Source of the DNA: Mycobacterium sp. 236(2023)
GTDB taxonomy: Bacteria; Actinomycetota; Actinomycetes; Mycobacteriales; Mycobacteriaceae
Direction of reading: 5' to 3'
Assembly (NCBI RefSeq): GCF_029623955.1
Contig: NZ_JARSBP010000008.1
Span: forward strand, 124,001 to 188,000
Length of the DNA stretch: 64,000 nt
In this document: positions 28,800-37,255 of the stretch, in pieces
How the letters are laid out: the number at the start of each line of letters is the position of its first letter
Numbering within the stretch: the first letter of the stretch is position 1
Made by a program: the position numbers and the translations under genes
The notes under the pieces: model-generated
Told to the model about the DNA's origin: nothing
Seen by the model: the letters and a program-made list of their open reading frames with translations, nothing else
The model's database searches: none

Positions 28800-30001
28800 G
28801 TTGTGCTGCTTTCTGTATCGGGCTCGGCCAGCGGCGCACCGTCGCGCAGATGTGGCGCGAGGGTGTTGTCGTACATATTCAGCGCGCTGGCGATCGCCAT
28901 GTGCATGTCCAGGTACTGGTAGGTGCCGAGGCGGCCGCCGAACAGGACCTTCGATGACGCCGTCTCCGCTTTGGCCCGCGCCCGGTAAGCCGCGAGCACC
29001 GCGCGGTCGGCGTCGGTGTTGATCGGATAGTAGGGCTCGTCGTCGTTCTCGGCGAACCGCGAGTACTCCCGCATGATCACCGTCTTGTCCGTCGGGTAGG
29101 CCCGCTCGGGGTGGAAGTGCCGGAACTCGTGGATACGGGTGTACGGCACGTCGGCGTCGTTGTAGTTCATGACGGGCGTGCCTTGAAAGTCCCCGGTGCC
29201 CAGCACTTCGAGCTCGAAGTCGAGGGTGCGCCACCCGAGGCGGCCTTCGGCGTAGTCGAAGTAACGGTCCAGCGGACCCGTGTACACGACGGGTGCGTCG
29301 GGGCTCTCGGCCCGCAACTGGTCGCGGATGTCGAACCAGTCGGTGTCCAGCCGCACCTCGATGCGGTCGTCGGTGGCCATGTTCTCCAGCCAGGCCGTGT
29401 AGCCGTCGACGGGAAGACCCTCGTAGGTGTCGTTGAAGTAGCGGTTGTCGAAGGTGTAGCGCACCGGCAGGCGGGTGATGTTGCTCGCCGGGAGCTGCTT
29501 GGGATCGGTCTGCCACTGCTTGGCCGTGTAGTCCTTGACGAACGCCTCGTAGAGGGGCCGCCCGATCAGCGAGATGGCCTTCTCTTCCAGGTTCTGCGCA
29601 TCGGCGGTGTCGATCTCGGCCGCCTGCTCCCGGATCAGTGCCCTGGCCTCATCGGGGGTGAAGTACCTGCCGAAGAACTGGCTGACCAGGCCCAGACCCA
29701 TCGGGAATTGATAGGACTGGCCGTTGTGCAGCGCGAACACGCGGTGCTGGTAGCCCGTGAAGTCGGTGAACTGGCGCACGTAGTCCCACACCCGTTGATT
29801 ACTGGTGTGGAAGAGGTGCGCACCGTACTTGTGGACCTCGATACCGGTCTGCGGCTCGGCTTCGGAGTAGGCGTTACCGCCGATGTGCGGTCGCCGCTCG
29901 ACCACGAGGACGCGCTTGTTCAACTGCGTCGCCGCGCGTTCGGCGATGGTGAGGCCGAAGAAGCCGGAGCCGACGACGAAAAGATCGAATCCAGAGTTCA
30001 T
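28796..30001 (-). CDS. glf: UDP-galactopyranose mutase
   Basis: A 401-residue flavoenzyme that converts UDP-galactopyranose to UDP-galactofuranose. The FAD dinucleotide-binding motif is VVGSGFFG near residues 9-16, then VERRPHIGGNAY. Conserved active-site stretches include HKYGAHLFHTS, the WQTDP region and GRLGTYQYLDMH. I chose ATG at 30001 over a TTG at 30010, because the TTG overlaps a TANNNT -10 candidate (TACCCT, minus strand 30010-30015). The downstream stop overlaps the glfT2 start, so substrate supply and polymerase are made together. It is divergent from erp across 194 bp. Confidence 0.96.
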   Translation of the reverse strand: MNSGFDLFVVGSGFFGLTIAERAATQLNKRVLVVERRPHIGGNAYSEAEPQTGIEVHKYGAHLFHTSNQRVWDYVRQFTDFTGYQHRVFALHNGQSYQFPMGLGLVSQFFGRYFTPDEARALIREQAAEIDTADAQNLEEKAISLIGRPLYEAFVKDYTAKQWQTDPKQLPASNITRLPVRYTFDNRYFNDTYEGLPVDGYTAWLENMATDDRIEVRLDTDWFDIRDQLRAESPDAPVVYTGPLDRYFDYAEGRLGWRTLDFELEVLGTGDFQGTPVMNYNDADVPYTRIHEFRHFHPERAYPTDKTVIMREYSRFAENDDEPYYPINTDADRAVLAAYRARAKAETASSKVLFGGRLGTYQYLDMHMAIASALNMYDNTLAPHLRDGAPLAEPDTESSTT

Positions 30002-30009
30002 CGGCAGCA

Positions 30010-30015
30010 AGGGTA
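30010..30015 (-). promoter_or_regulatory. Candidate -10 element (TACCCT) for the glf-glfT2 operon
   Basis: TACCCT on the minus strand ends 8 nt before the glf ATG, predicting a start at or within 1-2 nt of the start codon. It also argues against a TTG start at 30010. Confidence 0.35.
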
Positions 30016-30124
30016 TCCGACCGCGGCGCCTTCACCCGAGTTGGCGGGGCCGCGGCCGAGGGGACGGGAAGTTTCAGAGGTCGCGATTAGCTCACGATTC
30101 AATATCGTCACTCTATTCACACCA

Positions 30125-30145
30125 GTCACATCAGTAACATCGGTC
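30125..30145 (+). promoter_or_regulatory. Promoter element upstream of erp, shared with the next gene
   Basis: GTCACATCAGTAACATCGGT is a direct repeat of GTnACATC with 9-bp period and contains a TANNNT -10 candidate (TAACAT, 30135-30140). 16 of 21 bases are repeated just before the amidase gene at 31247-31267. It predicts an erp leader of about 49 nt. Confidence 0.4.
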
Positions 30146-30195
30146 GCGTACGACTAACCGATCTCTACATTCCCCAATTTATTGAGGAGACTTCC

Positions 30196-31149
30196 GTGCC
30201 GAACCGACGTCGCCGCCGGCTCTCGACAGCCTTGAGCACAGTCGCCGCTCTGGCAGTCGCGAGTCCTGTTGCAGTTATTGCCGTTTCCGAATTGTCTGCA
30301 CCGGCGCAGGATGCGCCACAGCATCGTGAGTTCGTCCAGGCAGCATCCATCGCGGACCTGCCCGGCGAGCTGATCACCGCCCTCTCGCAGGGCCTGTCCC
30401 AGTTCGGCATCAACCTGCCGCCGATGCCGACGGGCCTGTTGACCGGATCGGGTGCCTCGGCGCCTGCGACGCTCACCACACCGGGCCTGGCCTCCCCCGG
30501 CCTGATGCCCGGCCTGTCGGCGGCTCCGTCGCTGACGGACCCCAGCCTGGCCAATCCCGCATTGACCAACCCTGCTCTGACGAGCCCGACCGGCGCCACC
30601 CCGGGCCTGACAGTTCCATCGCTGACCGATCCGGCGCACGCGTCGCCCGGTCTGACCACGCCGTCGTTGACCGATCCCGCCCTGGCGGCGACGCCGGGAC
30701 TGACGACGCCTGGTCTGACAACTCCCGGATTGACGACGCCGGGTCTTACGACGCCGCCGGCGTTGACGGATCCGGCACTGGGCGCCTACCCGGTTTCGAC
30801 ATCGGGCCTGCCGGCGACGGGTGAAATCCCGATCTCCGCGCCGATCGGCCTGGATCCCGCGCTGGGTTCCTACCCTGTCCTCGGCGATCCGACGTTGGCA
30901 GCCACCCAGCCGGTGGCTGCCGGCAGCGGCGGTCTGCTCGGCGACCTGTCCAGCGCCGCCAACTCGCTGGGAGCGGGTGAAGCCATCGATCTGCTCAAGG
31001 GTGTCCTGATGCCCGCGATCATGCAGGCGGTCAAGCCCCCGGTCCCGCCGGTGCCCGCCGCTCCCATCTCGACCATGGCCGGCGAAGTCGGCGCCCCGGT
31101 CGAAGCCGGTCTCGGTGCGGCCGAGGCGACGGTGGAGCCCGGCGCCTAA
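30196..31149 (+). CDS. erp: Exported repetitive protein Erp
   Basis: A 317-residue exported surface protein; the signal segment follows MPNRRRRRL. The centre (about 85-200) is an array of five-residue PGLTT/PSLTD/PALTN repeats, the hallmark of mycobacterial Erp (Rv3810, PGLTS repeats). The C terminus carries a hydrophobic Ala/Pro region. Erp affects envelope integrity and virulence; its biochemical activity is unknown. The GTG start at 30196 has GAGGAG 6 nt upstream. M. tuberculosis Erp is about 284 residues; repeat number explains the difference. A strong hairpin follows the gene, so it is probably monocistronic. Confidence 0.92.
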   Translation: MPNRRRRRLSTALSTVAALAVASPVAVIAVSELSAPAQDAPQHREFVQAASIADLPGELITALSQGLSQFGINLPPMPTGLLTGSGASAPATLTTPGLASPGLMPGLSAAPSLTDPSLANPALTNPALTSPTGATPGLTVPSLTDPAHASPGLTTPSLTDPALAATPGLTTPGLTTPGLTTPGLTTPPALTDPALGAYPVSTSGLPATGEIPISAPIGLDPALGSYPVLGDPTLAATQPVAAGSGGLLGDLSSAANSLGAGEAIDLLKGVLMPAIMQAVKPPVPPVPAAPISTMAGEVGAPVEAGLGAAEATVEPGA

Positions 31150-31164
31150 TCAGTCCTGTCACGG

Positions 31165-31205
31165 AACGGCACCGCAGAAGCGTGGACGCGCTCTGCGGTG
31201 CCGTT
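31165..31205 (+). terminator. Intrinsic-terminator-like hairpin after erp
   Basis: A perfect 14-bp stem (31165-31178 with 31192-31205) closes a 13-nt loop 15 bp after the erp stop. The following bases are not U-rich, as is common in mycobacteria. Confidence 0.65.
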
Positions 31206-31246
31206 GCGTTGCCGTGGTGAGGTGTGTCGCAACAGCTGTATCAATC

Positions 31247-31267
31247 ACCACATACGTAACATCAGTC
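31247..31267 (+). promoter_or_regulatory. Leaderless promoter of the amidase gene
   Basis: TAACAT (31257-31262) lies 6 nt before the GTG at 31269, predicting a leaderless mRNA. The surrounding 21 bp match the element upstream of erp at 16 positions. Confidence 0.45.
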
Positions 31268-31268
31268 C

Positions 31269-32882
31269 GTGCTGTATCGCCGCCACGCACCATCGATACT
31301 GTTCACCGCGCTCGCGGCGACAGTGGTGCTGCTGCCGTGGGCGGTCTCCGGCATCCCCGGCGACACCGAGAAAACAGCCGTTGACGCACCCGAGATCGTC
31401 CAGCAACCGCTAGCCGACCTCGGCGGTGGCGAGACCATCCGCGAGCTGCACCAGGACACGCCGTTCTCGATGGTCGCGCTGACGTCCGCGGACTTCGCCG
31501 GAACCTCGGCCCGGGTGCGGGCCAAGAAGGACGACGGCTCATGGGGGCCGTGGTACGACGCCGAACAACTCGGCGGAGTGGGAGCCGACCTTCCCGGGCC
31601 CCGCGGCACGGAGCCGGTCTTCGTCGGACGCACCAACACGGTGCAGATCGCGGTGACGCGGCCCGCCGACGCGCCCGTCATGCCACCGGCCCGTGAACCA
31701 TCGCCGAACACCGACCGACCACCGCTGGGGTACGTGCCCGCCGGCGTCGAGCACCCTTTCCCCCAGAACATCACCGCCGTGCTGATCAGCCCGCCCGAGG
31801 CGCCGCCGGATCTGCCGCTGCCCAACGCCGCGACACCCGCAGGCCAGCCGCCACACATCATCAACAGGTCCGAGTGGGGCGCCGACGAGGGCATGCGGTG
31901 CGGAGAACCGCGCTACGACACCAGGATTCAGGCCGGGGTCGTGCACCATACCGCCGGCAGCAACGAATACGCACCGGGCGACTCGGCGGGCATCATCAGG
32001 TCGATCTACGAGTACCACACCCGCACCCTGGGCTGGTGCGACATCGCCTACAACGCGATGGTCGACAAGTACGGCCAGGTCTTCGAAGGCCGGGCCGGTG
32101 GAATGAACCGGCCCGTGGAAGGCGCGCACACCGGCGGCTTCAACCACAACACGTGGGGTGTGGCCATGCTAGGGGACTTCCAGACGGTGCCGCCCACCCC
32201 GATTCAGTTGCGCAACACCGGAAGACTTCTCGGCTGGGTGCTGGGCCAGGCCGGAGTCGACCCGCTCGGCACGGTCGTCCTGCCCTCGGAGGGCGGCTCG
32301 TTCACCAAGTTCCCGTTCGGTGCGTCGCCGACGCTGCCGACGATCTTCACGCACCGCGACGTCGGCATCACCGAATGCCCCGGCGCCGCCGCCTACGCGT
32401 TGATGCCCGAGATCCGCAACATCGCGGCCCGGTTCAACGACCCGCCCGGCCCGGAACAACTGGCCGACAAACTGCGCGGCGGAGCCATTTTCGCGAAATG
32501 GGAATCGCTGGGCGGCGTGAACAGCTACCTGGGTAGGCCCACCTCCCCCGAGGCGTCCGGCCAGGGGTCGGCCCGCTATGTGACATTCGAGCACGGCGCG
32601 ATGTACTGGTCGCCGGAGAGCGGCGCGCAGCCCATCACAGGTGAGCTTTACACCGCTTGGGGCGCATTGGGATTCGAGCGCGGAGCGCTGGGACTGCCGA
32701 CCAGCGCCGAGATCTCGGCGCCGCTGTGGGTCGTGCAGAACTTCCAGCACGGCACCCTGAACTTCGACAGGGAGAAAGCGACGGTGACCCGGGTGTTTGA
32801 CGGGGTCCCCGTGGAGCTGCCGCCCGCCGACCTCAGCCCGGTCCAGCTGGAGCGCTTCACCCCGCCCACCAACCCGGTCTAG
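31269..32882 (+). CDS. Exported PGRP-type N-acetylmuramoyl-L-alanine amidase with LGFP repeats (Rv3811 homologue)
   Basis: A 537-residue exported protein. The signal peptide is about 1-28. A linker leads to a peptidoglycan-recognition amidase domain at about 195-385, with zinc ligand candidates His226 or His227 (VVHHTAGS), His362 and Cys370 (HRDVGITECPG). This domain should cleave the bond between muramic acid and the stem peptide. The C-terminal part (about 400-520) carries LGFP-type repeats (LGRPTS, LGLPTS) seen in cell-wall-binding actinobacterial proteins. The GTG start is supported by the adjacent -10 element. It ends tail-to-tail with the LuxR-family gene, sharing CTAG. Confidence 0.9.
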   Translation: MLYRRHAPSILFTALAATVVLLPWAVSGIPGDTEKTAVDAPEIVQQPLADLGGGETIRELHQDTPFSMVALTSADFAGTSARVRAKKDDGSWGPWYDAEQLGGVGADLPGPRGTEPVFVGRTNTVQIAVTRPADAPVMPPAREPSPNTDRPPLGYVPAGVEHPFPQNITAVLISPPEAPPDLPLPNAATPAGQPPHIINRSEWGADEGMRCGEPRYDTRIQAGVVHHTAGSNEYAPGDSAGIIRSIYEYHTRTLGWCDIAYNAMVDKYGQVFEGRAGGMNRPVEGAHTGGFNHNTWGVAMLGDFQTVPPTPIQLRNTGRLLGWVLGQAGVDPLGTVVLPSEGGSFTKFPFGASPTLPTIFTHRDVGITECPGAAAYALMPEIRNIAARFNDPPGPEQLADKLRGGAIFAKWESLGGVNSYLGRPTSPEASGQGSARYVTFEHGAMYWSPESGAQPITGELYTAWGALGFERGALGLPTSAEISAPLWVVQNFQHGTLNFDREKATVTRVFDGVPVELPPADLSPVQLERFTPPTNPV

Positions 32883-35635
32883 AGCTCCCCCAACCGCTTG
32901 CCGAGTTGCGCCCGCGACCGAATCCCCAGCTTGCGGTACACCCGGGTCAGGTTGGTCTCGACCGTCTTAACGCTGACGAACAGCGCATCGGCGACCTCCC
33001 TATTGCTCTTACCGGAGGCGACGAGCTCGGCGAGCTGCCGCTCGGCGTCCGTCAGTTCGGTGGACCCCGACCGGCTCGACGTGGTGACCCGAGACAGGAG
33101 ATTGCGGGCGCGCTGCGACCACAGCCCGGCGCCGAGTTCGTCGAACTGCCGCAGCGCGTCACGCACACTGGCCGCCGCTGCATCGCGACGACGCAGTCTG
33201 CGCTGCACCTCACCGATCACGAGCAGCGTGCGCGCCCGCTCGAAAGGCATCGGCAACCTGTCGTATTCCACCATCGCTCGCTGGGCCGCCTCAGCTGCAC
33301 CGGTGAGATCACCTCGCTCGGCGAGAAGTAGTGCCCGGCAACGCCTTCCGACGGCAAGCATCCACGGCCGGTCGAGACGCTCTCCGTTGCTCTCCAGGGC
33401 GGAGACCAGCTCGTCGGCCTCGCCGAGACGTCCGAGCGCGATCAGGGCCTCCGCCGCGTCAGGCATGAAGCAACCCGACATCAACTCCGTCCCCGGGTAG
33501 GGCCGGTACAGGTCGATCAGCGGCGCCGCCGCCCGTACCGCCTGCTCGTGATTGCCCAGCGACAGCTCCAGGAACGTCAGCGTCGAACTGGCCCACGCCG
33601 TCAACGACTGGTACTCGGCCCCCTGCACCAAGGCTGCACCGGCGTATTCGCGGGCCCGCTCCTCCTGCCCCTGATACGCGGCCGACGCCGCACAGATGCT
33701 CAGCGCGATCACCATCGAACCGCCGAGCTGTTCGGCGCGTTCGAGCATGTCCGCGGCATGCGCGTTCGCCTCGTCATAGCGCCCACTCCAGATCGCCACC
33801 AGGGTGCGGTAACCCATGACCGCCATCAGATCGTGCTCGGCTCCGCGTTGCCTACACCGATCGGCAACCATGGCGAGCTGATCGGCGGCTTCGGCCAGAC
33901 GCCCGGTGAACGCGAGAATCAACCCACGAGTTGCGTTGACATCGAAGGGAATCGGAGTGTCCGCGTCGGGATCCTGCAACTCGAGCGCGCGCTGCAGAGC
34001 CGCTTCGTCGACGCCGAAACCGGACTGACAGCTCACATGGACCCACATGGCCAAGGCCTGGCTCGTGAGAGTCGGGACCCCCGCACGCTCGGCGACGACG
34101 ACCGCCCTGCGCACCGTTTCGATCTGGTCGTCGAACGTGCCCACCATGCCCTGGACGAACGCCAACGACACCAACGAACCCACCATCACCGCGTCGTTCT
34201 CCGCCGCGTCGGCACACGCCTGCTCGAGCAGCGGCACCGCAACCTTGTAGTCGTCCTCGAAAATACGAACGCCGGCAAGAAGATTGAGAGCGACCGCGCG
34301 AAGAACACCGGGGCGCAGAGTGGAGATCACGCCATCGAGCAGTCCTGCGGCCCGCTCGAAATCGCCTGCTACATAGTGGTGTTCGGCCGCCCTGATCCGG
34401 CGTGAAACCTTGTCGCCACCCAGCTGGATCGCCAGCTCGACGAGCTCGGCGGCGGCCGCGGGAGCGCCCCGTGCCCGTGCCGAATCCGCCGCGGCATCCA
34501 GGGTCGACAGCGTGGCCTCGTCGGCGACGGTGCTCGACAGCGCGAGGTGACGTGCCCGCAGTTCGGGCTGGGTCTTGATCTCGGCAAGCCGCCGGTGGAA
34601 CTCGCGGCGTTGGTTCGGGGCGGCGTTCTCGTAGATGCCGCTGGCCAGCAGCGGGTGGGTGAACCGGACGCGATTGCCCTCGATCACGACGATGCCTTCG
34701 ATTTCTGCCGCCTCGAGCATCCCGGTGACGTGAGCCGTGGTGGTTTCGATCGTCGCGGCCAGGAGATCGACGGTCGCCGTCGTGACCGACGCGGCGACGA
34801 GCAGCACATCCCGCACGTCGTCGGCGAGACCGTCGACCCGCAGCCTGACCAACTCCGACAGGGTGGCCGGAAGGCCCGCGCCGCGACCCGACGGACCCGA
34901 ATCCACCACACGAGCCAATTCCAGTGCGTAGAGCGGATTTCCGCCCGACACCTCCGCGATCCGCACAATGGCGGGCCGGGAGAACTTCCTGCCCAGCCGA
35001 GTGGACAGCATCGTGTGCAGCGCCCCCAGGCTCATCGGGGCGACCCGCAGTCGGGCGACACCCGCCGTGCCCACCTGCAGCCAGGACGCGGCCGGCTGCG
35101 GGATGTCCTCACCGGAGCGCTCCGTCGCCACCACCCCGACGGGCCCCTTGAGCCGGCGCGACACGAACGCCAGCACGGCAAGGCTCGACGGATCGAGCCA
35201 CTGGACGTCGTCGACGGCGATCAGCACCGGGGCAACAGCGCTCATCGCGTGTACCGCGCCCAGAAGTGCAGCTGCCGTGATGCGTTCGTCAGTCGGCCGG
35301 CCCGCGGTCTGCTCACGCAGCAGCACCCGGTCGGCTGCCAGCCTCTGCATGTCGGGCAGGCCTGCCAGCTCGTCGGAGTCGACACAGGCGAAGAGGTCGG
35401 CGACCGCCGCGTGCGCCAGGCCGGATACAGGTTGCCCGGTGCGCGCCGTCAACACTCGGAAACCCGCCGTCTCGGCGCGCTCGACCACGCTGTTCCACAG
35501 AGTGGTCTTGCCGATGCCGGCCTCACCCTCGATCAACATGCCCGCCGGCCCGGCGCGTACCGCGGCCAGGAACTCCTCCACCGCGTGCGCGGGACCCGCC
35601 GCGGTGTCGTAGCCACCCCCCACGTCGACCATCAT
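32879..35635 (-). CDS. Large ATP-binding LuxR-family regulator (LAL type)
   Basis: About 918 residues. An N-terminal AAA/NACHT-like ATPase has a Walker A motif GEAGIGKTT (37-45) and a Walker B-like VLIAVDDVQWLD. A long TPR-like helical middle follows. The C-terminal LuxR helix-turn-helix spans the last 65 residues (LTDAERQLAELVASGKSNREV, then FVSVKTVETNLTRVYRKLGI). Such MalT-like regulators bind ATP and an inducer before activating transcription; the signal is unknown. The frame opens at a TTG at 35647, but I use the ATG at 35635; a second ATG follows immediately. In H37Rv the corresponding interval has PE_PGRS62, so this is an accessory position. Confidence 0.85.
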   Translation of the reverse strand: MMVDVGGGYDTAAGPAHAVEEFLAAVRAGPAGMLIEGEAGIGKTTLWNSVVERAETAGFRVLTARTGQPVSGLAHAAVADLFACVDSDELAGLPDMQRLAADRVLLREQTAGRPTDERITAAALLGAVHAMSAVAPVLIAVDDVQWLDPSSLAVLAFVSRRLKGPVGVVATERSGEDIPQPAASWLQVGTAGVARLRVAPMSLGALHTMLSTRLGRKFSRPAIVRIAEVSGGNPLYALELARVVDSGPSGRGAGLPATLSELVRLRVDGLADDVRDVLLVAASVTTATVDLLAATIETTTAHVTGMLEAAEIEGIVVIEGNRVRFTHPLLASGIYENAAPNQRREFHRRLAEIKTQPELRARHLALSSTVADEATLSTLDAAADSARARGAPAAAAELVELAIQLGGDKVSRRIRAAEHHYVAGDFERAAGLLDGVISTLRPGVLRAVALNLLAGVRIFEDDYKVAVPLLEQACADAAENDAVMVGSLVSLAFVQGMVGTFDDQIETVRRAVVVAERAGVPTLTSQALAMWVHVSCQSGFGVDEAALQRALELQDPDADTPIPFDVNATRGLILAFTGRLAEAADQLAMVADRCRQRGAEHDLMAVMGYRTLVAIWSGRYDEANAHAADMLERAEQLGGSMVIALSICAASAAYQGQEERAREYAGAALVQGAEYQSLTAWASSTLTFLELSLGNHEQAVRAAAPLIDLYRPYPGTELMSGCFMPDAAEALIALGRLGEADELVSALESNGERLDRPWMLAVGRRCRALLLAERGDLTGAAEAAQRAMVEYDRLPMPFERARTLLVIGEVQRRLRRRDAAAASVRDALRQFDELGAGLWSQRARNLLSRVTTSSRSGSTELTDAERQLAELVASGKSNREVADALFVSVKTVETNLTRVYRKLGIRSRAQLGKRLGEL

Positions 35636-35702
35636 GACAGCGGGCAAAGCTACGGATACGTCAGACCCGACTTTTTCCTGCGATATTGCTGTGAAGCGCG
35701 GC

Positions 35703-36515
35703 CTACAGCCACCATCGTTCGAGCACCCGGGCCACTCCGTCCTCGGCGTTCGTCGCCGTCACCTCGTCGGCGGCGGCCACCGCGTCGGGATGCGCGTTCC
35801 CCATCGCCACACCGAGCCCGGCCCAGTCCAGCATCGGGACGTCGTTGGGCATGTCACCGAACGTGACGATGTCGGCGGCTTCGATGCCCTGGGGCCGAGC
35901 CAGCTCGTCGATGCCGGTCGCCTTGCTGATACCCAGCGGCACGATCTCGATCAGCCCGTTGTTGGTCGAATACGTGATGTCGCCCTCGATCCCGATGTGC
36001 TTGGCCAGCTCGGCGGCCATGTCGGCGCTGCGCGCACCCGACTTGCGGATCAGCAGTTTGACGGCGGGCGCGCTGAGCAGATCCTCGATCGACACCTCGG
36101 TGTTGTCCGGGTTCAACCACGCGTGTTCGTATCCCGGAGAGCTGACAAACTGCGGCGTGGCGGCGTCGTGGGCGCTGCGGCCCACCCGCTCGACGGCCAG
36201 CCCCGCACCGGGGATCACCCGCGTCGCGATCTCGGCCAGCTCGCCGAGCGCGTCGGCCGACAGAGTTCGTGCCGCGACGATCCGGTCGGCCGACGGGTCA
36301 TAGATCACGGCACCGTTGGCGCACACCGCCATCGGTGCGAAACCCAACTGATCCACGATCGGTTTGACCCAGCGCGGCGGGCGTCCGGTGGCGAGCACGA
36401 ACTGCGCGCCGTCGTCGACGACGGCGCGCACCGCCGAACGTGTTCTCGGACTGACGTTCTCGTCGTCGTCGAGCAGCGTGCCGTCCACGTCGGTGGCGAT
36501 CAGCAGCGGCTTCAT
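35703..36515 (-). CDS. Cof-type HAD-superfamily hydrolase (Rv3813c homologue)
   Basis: A 270-residue HAD phosphatase of the Cof/IIB type. Motif I is ATDVDGTLLDDDE with nucleophile Asp9 and acid Asp11; motif II is LATGRPP, and the late motif is ITFGDMPNDVPML. These enzymes dephosphorylate sugar phosphates or nucleotides; the natural substrate is not known. The ATG start overlaps the stop of the upstream acyltransferase (ATGA), so the two are coupled. It is cytoplasmic. Confidence 0.9.
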   Translation of the reverse strand: MKPLLIATDVDGTLLDDDENVSPRTRSAVRAVVDDGAQFVLATGRPPRWVKPIVDQLGFAPMAVCANGAVIYDPSADRIVAARTLSADALGELAEIATRVIPGAGLAVERVGRSAHDAATPQFVSSPGYEHAWLNPDNTEVSIEDLLSAPAVKLLIRKSGARSADMAAELAKHIGIEGDITYSTNNGLIEIVPLGISKATGIDELARPQGIEAADIVTFGDMPNDVPMLDWAGLGVAMGNAHPDAVAAADEVTATNAEDGVARVLERWWL

Positions 36516-37249
36516 CGGCCCTCTTCCCGCCTGCGGGCGCGCTCGGCCAACTCGGCTTCCTCCATGACTCTGGCTTCTTCTGGGGTGGGCGCACTCCCGC
36601 CGAGGCGCCGCGGCAACCAGAACGCTCCTGACGGCTGCGGGTAATCGGCTTGGGCGGCGTCCAACAGACGCGACATCTCCGCGCGGAGTTTCACGTTCAC
36701 GTCACCGTCGGGGGCGATCGGCCGGCCCAGAGCCACTGTCACCGGGAACTTCTTGCGGCCCAATGCTTTCGGATGGTCCTTGGTCCACAACCGTTGGGCT
36801 CCCCACACAATCAGCGGCACGATCGGCACCTGGGCTTCCCTGGCCATGCGCGCCGCACCGGACTTGAACTCCTTGAGCTCGAAACTGCGACTGATCGTCG
36901 CCTCGGGATACACCCCGACGATCTCCCCACGGCGAAGCGAGTCCACCGCCGCGGCGTAGGCCTCCGCGCCCGCCTGCCGGTCCACCGGGATCGTCCCCGT
37001 GTGCCTGATCAGCCAGCCGACGATCTTCACGTCCTTCATCTCGGCCTTGATCATGAACCGCATACGCCGCCCCCGCTGTGTCGCGGACAGCGCCGCGGGA
37101 AGGAAGTCGACATAGCCGGTGTGGTTGATCGCGATGACAGCTCCGCCGTCGGCCGGCATGTTCTCCAGCCCGCGGAAGGTGATCTGTGTCCCGGTAGCCC
37201 TCACCAACGACTTCGCCGTGATTTCCAGCGCGCGGAAGACCGGTTCCAT
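36512..37249 (-). CDS. 1-acylglycerol-3-phosphate acyltransferase-like protein (Rv3814c/Rv3815c type)
   Basis: A 245-residue PlsC-family acyltransferase. The catalytic NHTGYVD block gives His43 and Asp48 (HX4D), and the acceptor-site motif is GVYPEATISRS. It should acylate a lysophospholipid or related alcohol from acyl-CoA or acyl-ACP at the membrane. The gene directly upstream is a clear paralogue with identical spacing of the HX4D residues, so a tandem duplication is likely. The C-terminal charged tail (EEAELAERARRREEGR) is coiled-coil-like. It is 6 bp from its paralogue and overlaps the HAD gene, forming a three-gene operon. Confidence 0.88.
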   Translation of the reverse strand: MEPVFRALEITAKSLVRATGTQITFRGLENMPADGGAVIAINHTGYVDFLPAALSATQRGRRMRFMIKAEMKDVKIVGWLIRHTGTIPVDRQAGAEAYAAAVDSLRRGEIVGVYPEATISRSFELKEFKSGAARMAREAQVPIVPLIVWGAQRLWTKDHPKALGRKKFPVTVALGRPIAPDGDVNVKLRAEMSRLLDAAQADYPQPSGAFWLPRRLGGSAPTPEEARVMEEAELAERARRREEGR

Positions 37250-37255
37250 CGGTGC

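Noticed and set aside
28800..29516. N-terminal extension of the glfT2 frame
   Set aside because: It lies within glf on the same strand in another frame and is Arg/Gly-rich; ATG 28799 gives the family length and overlaps the glf stop.
30470..30775. Possible CRISPR-like or minisatellite array in erp
   Set aside because: The short repeats are in-frame codons for PGLTT-type peptide repeats with no fixed spacer or direct-repeat structure.
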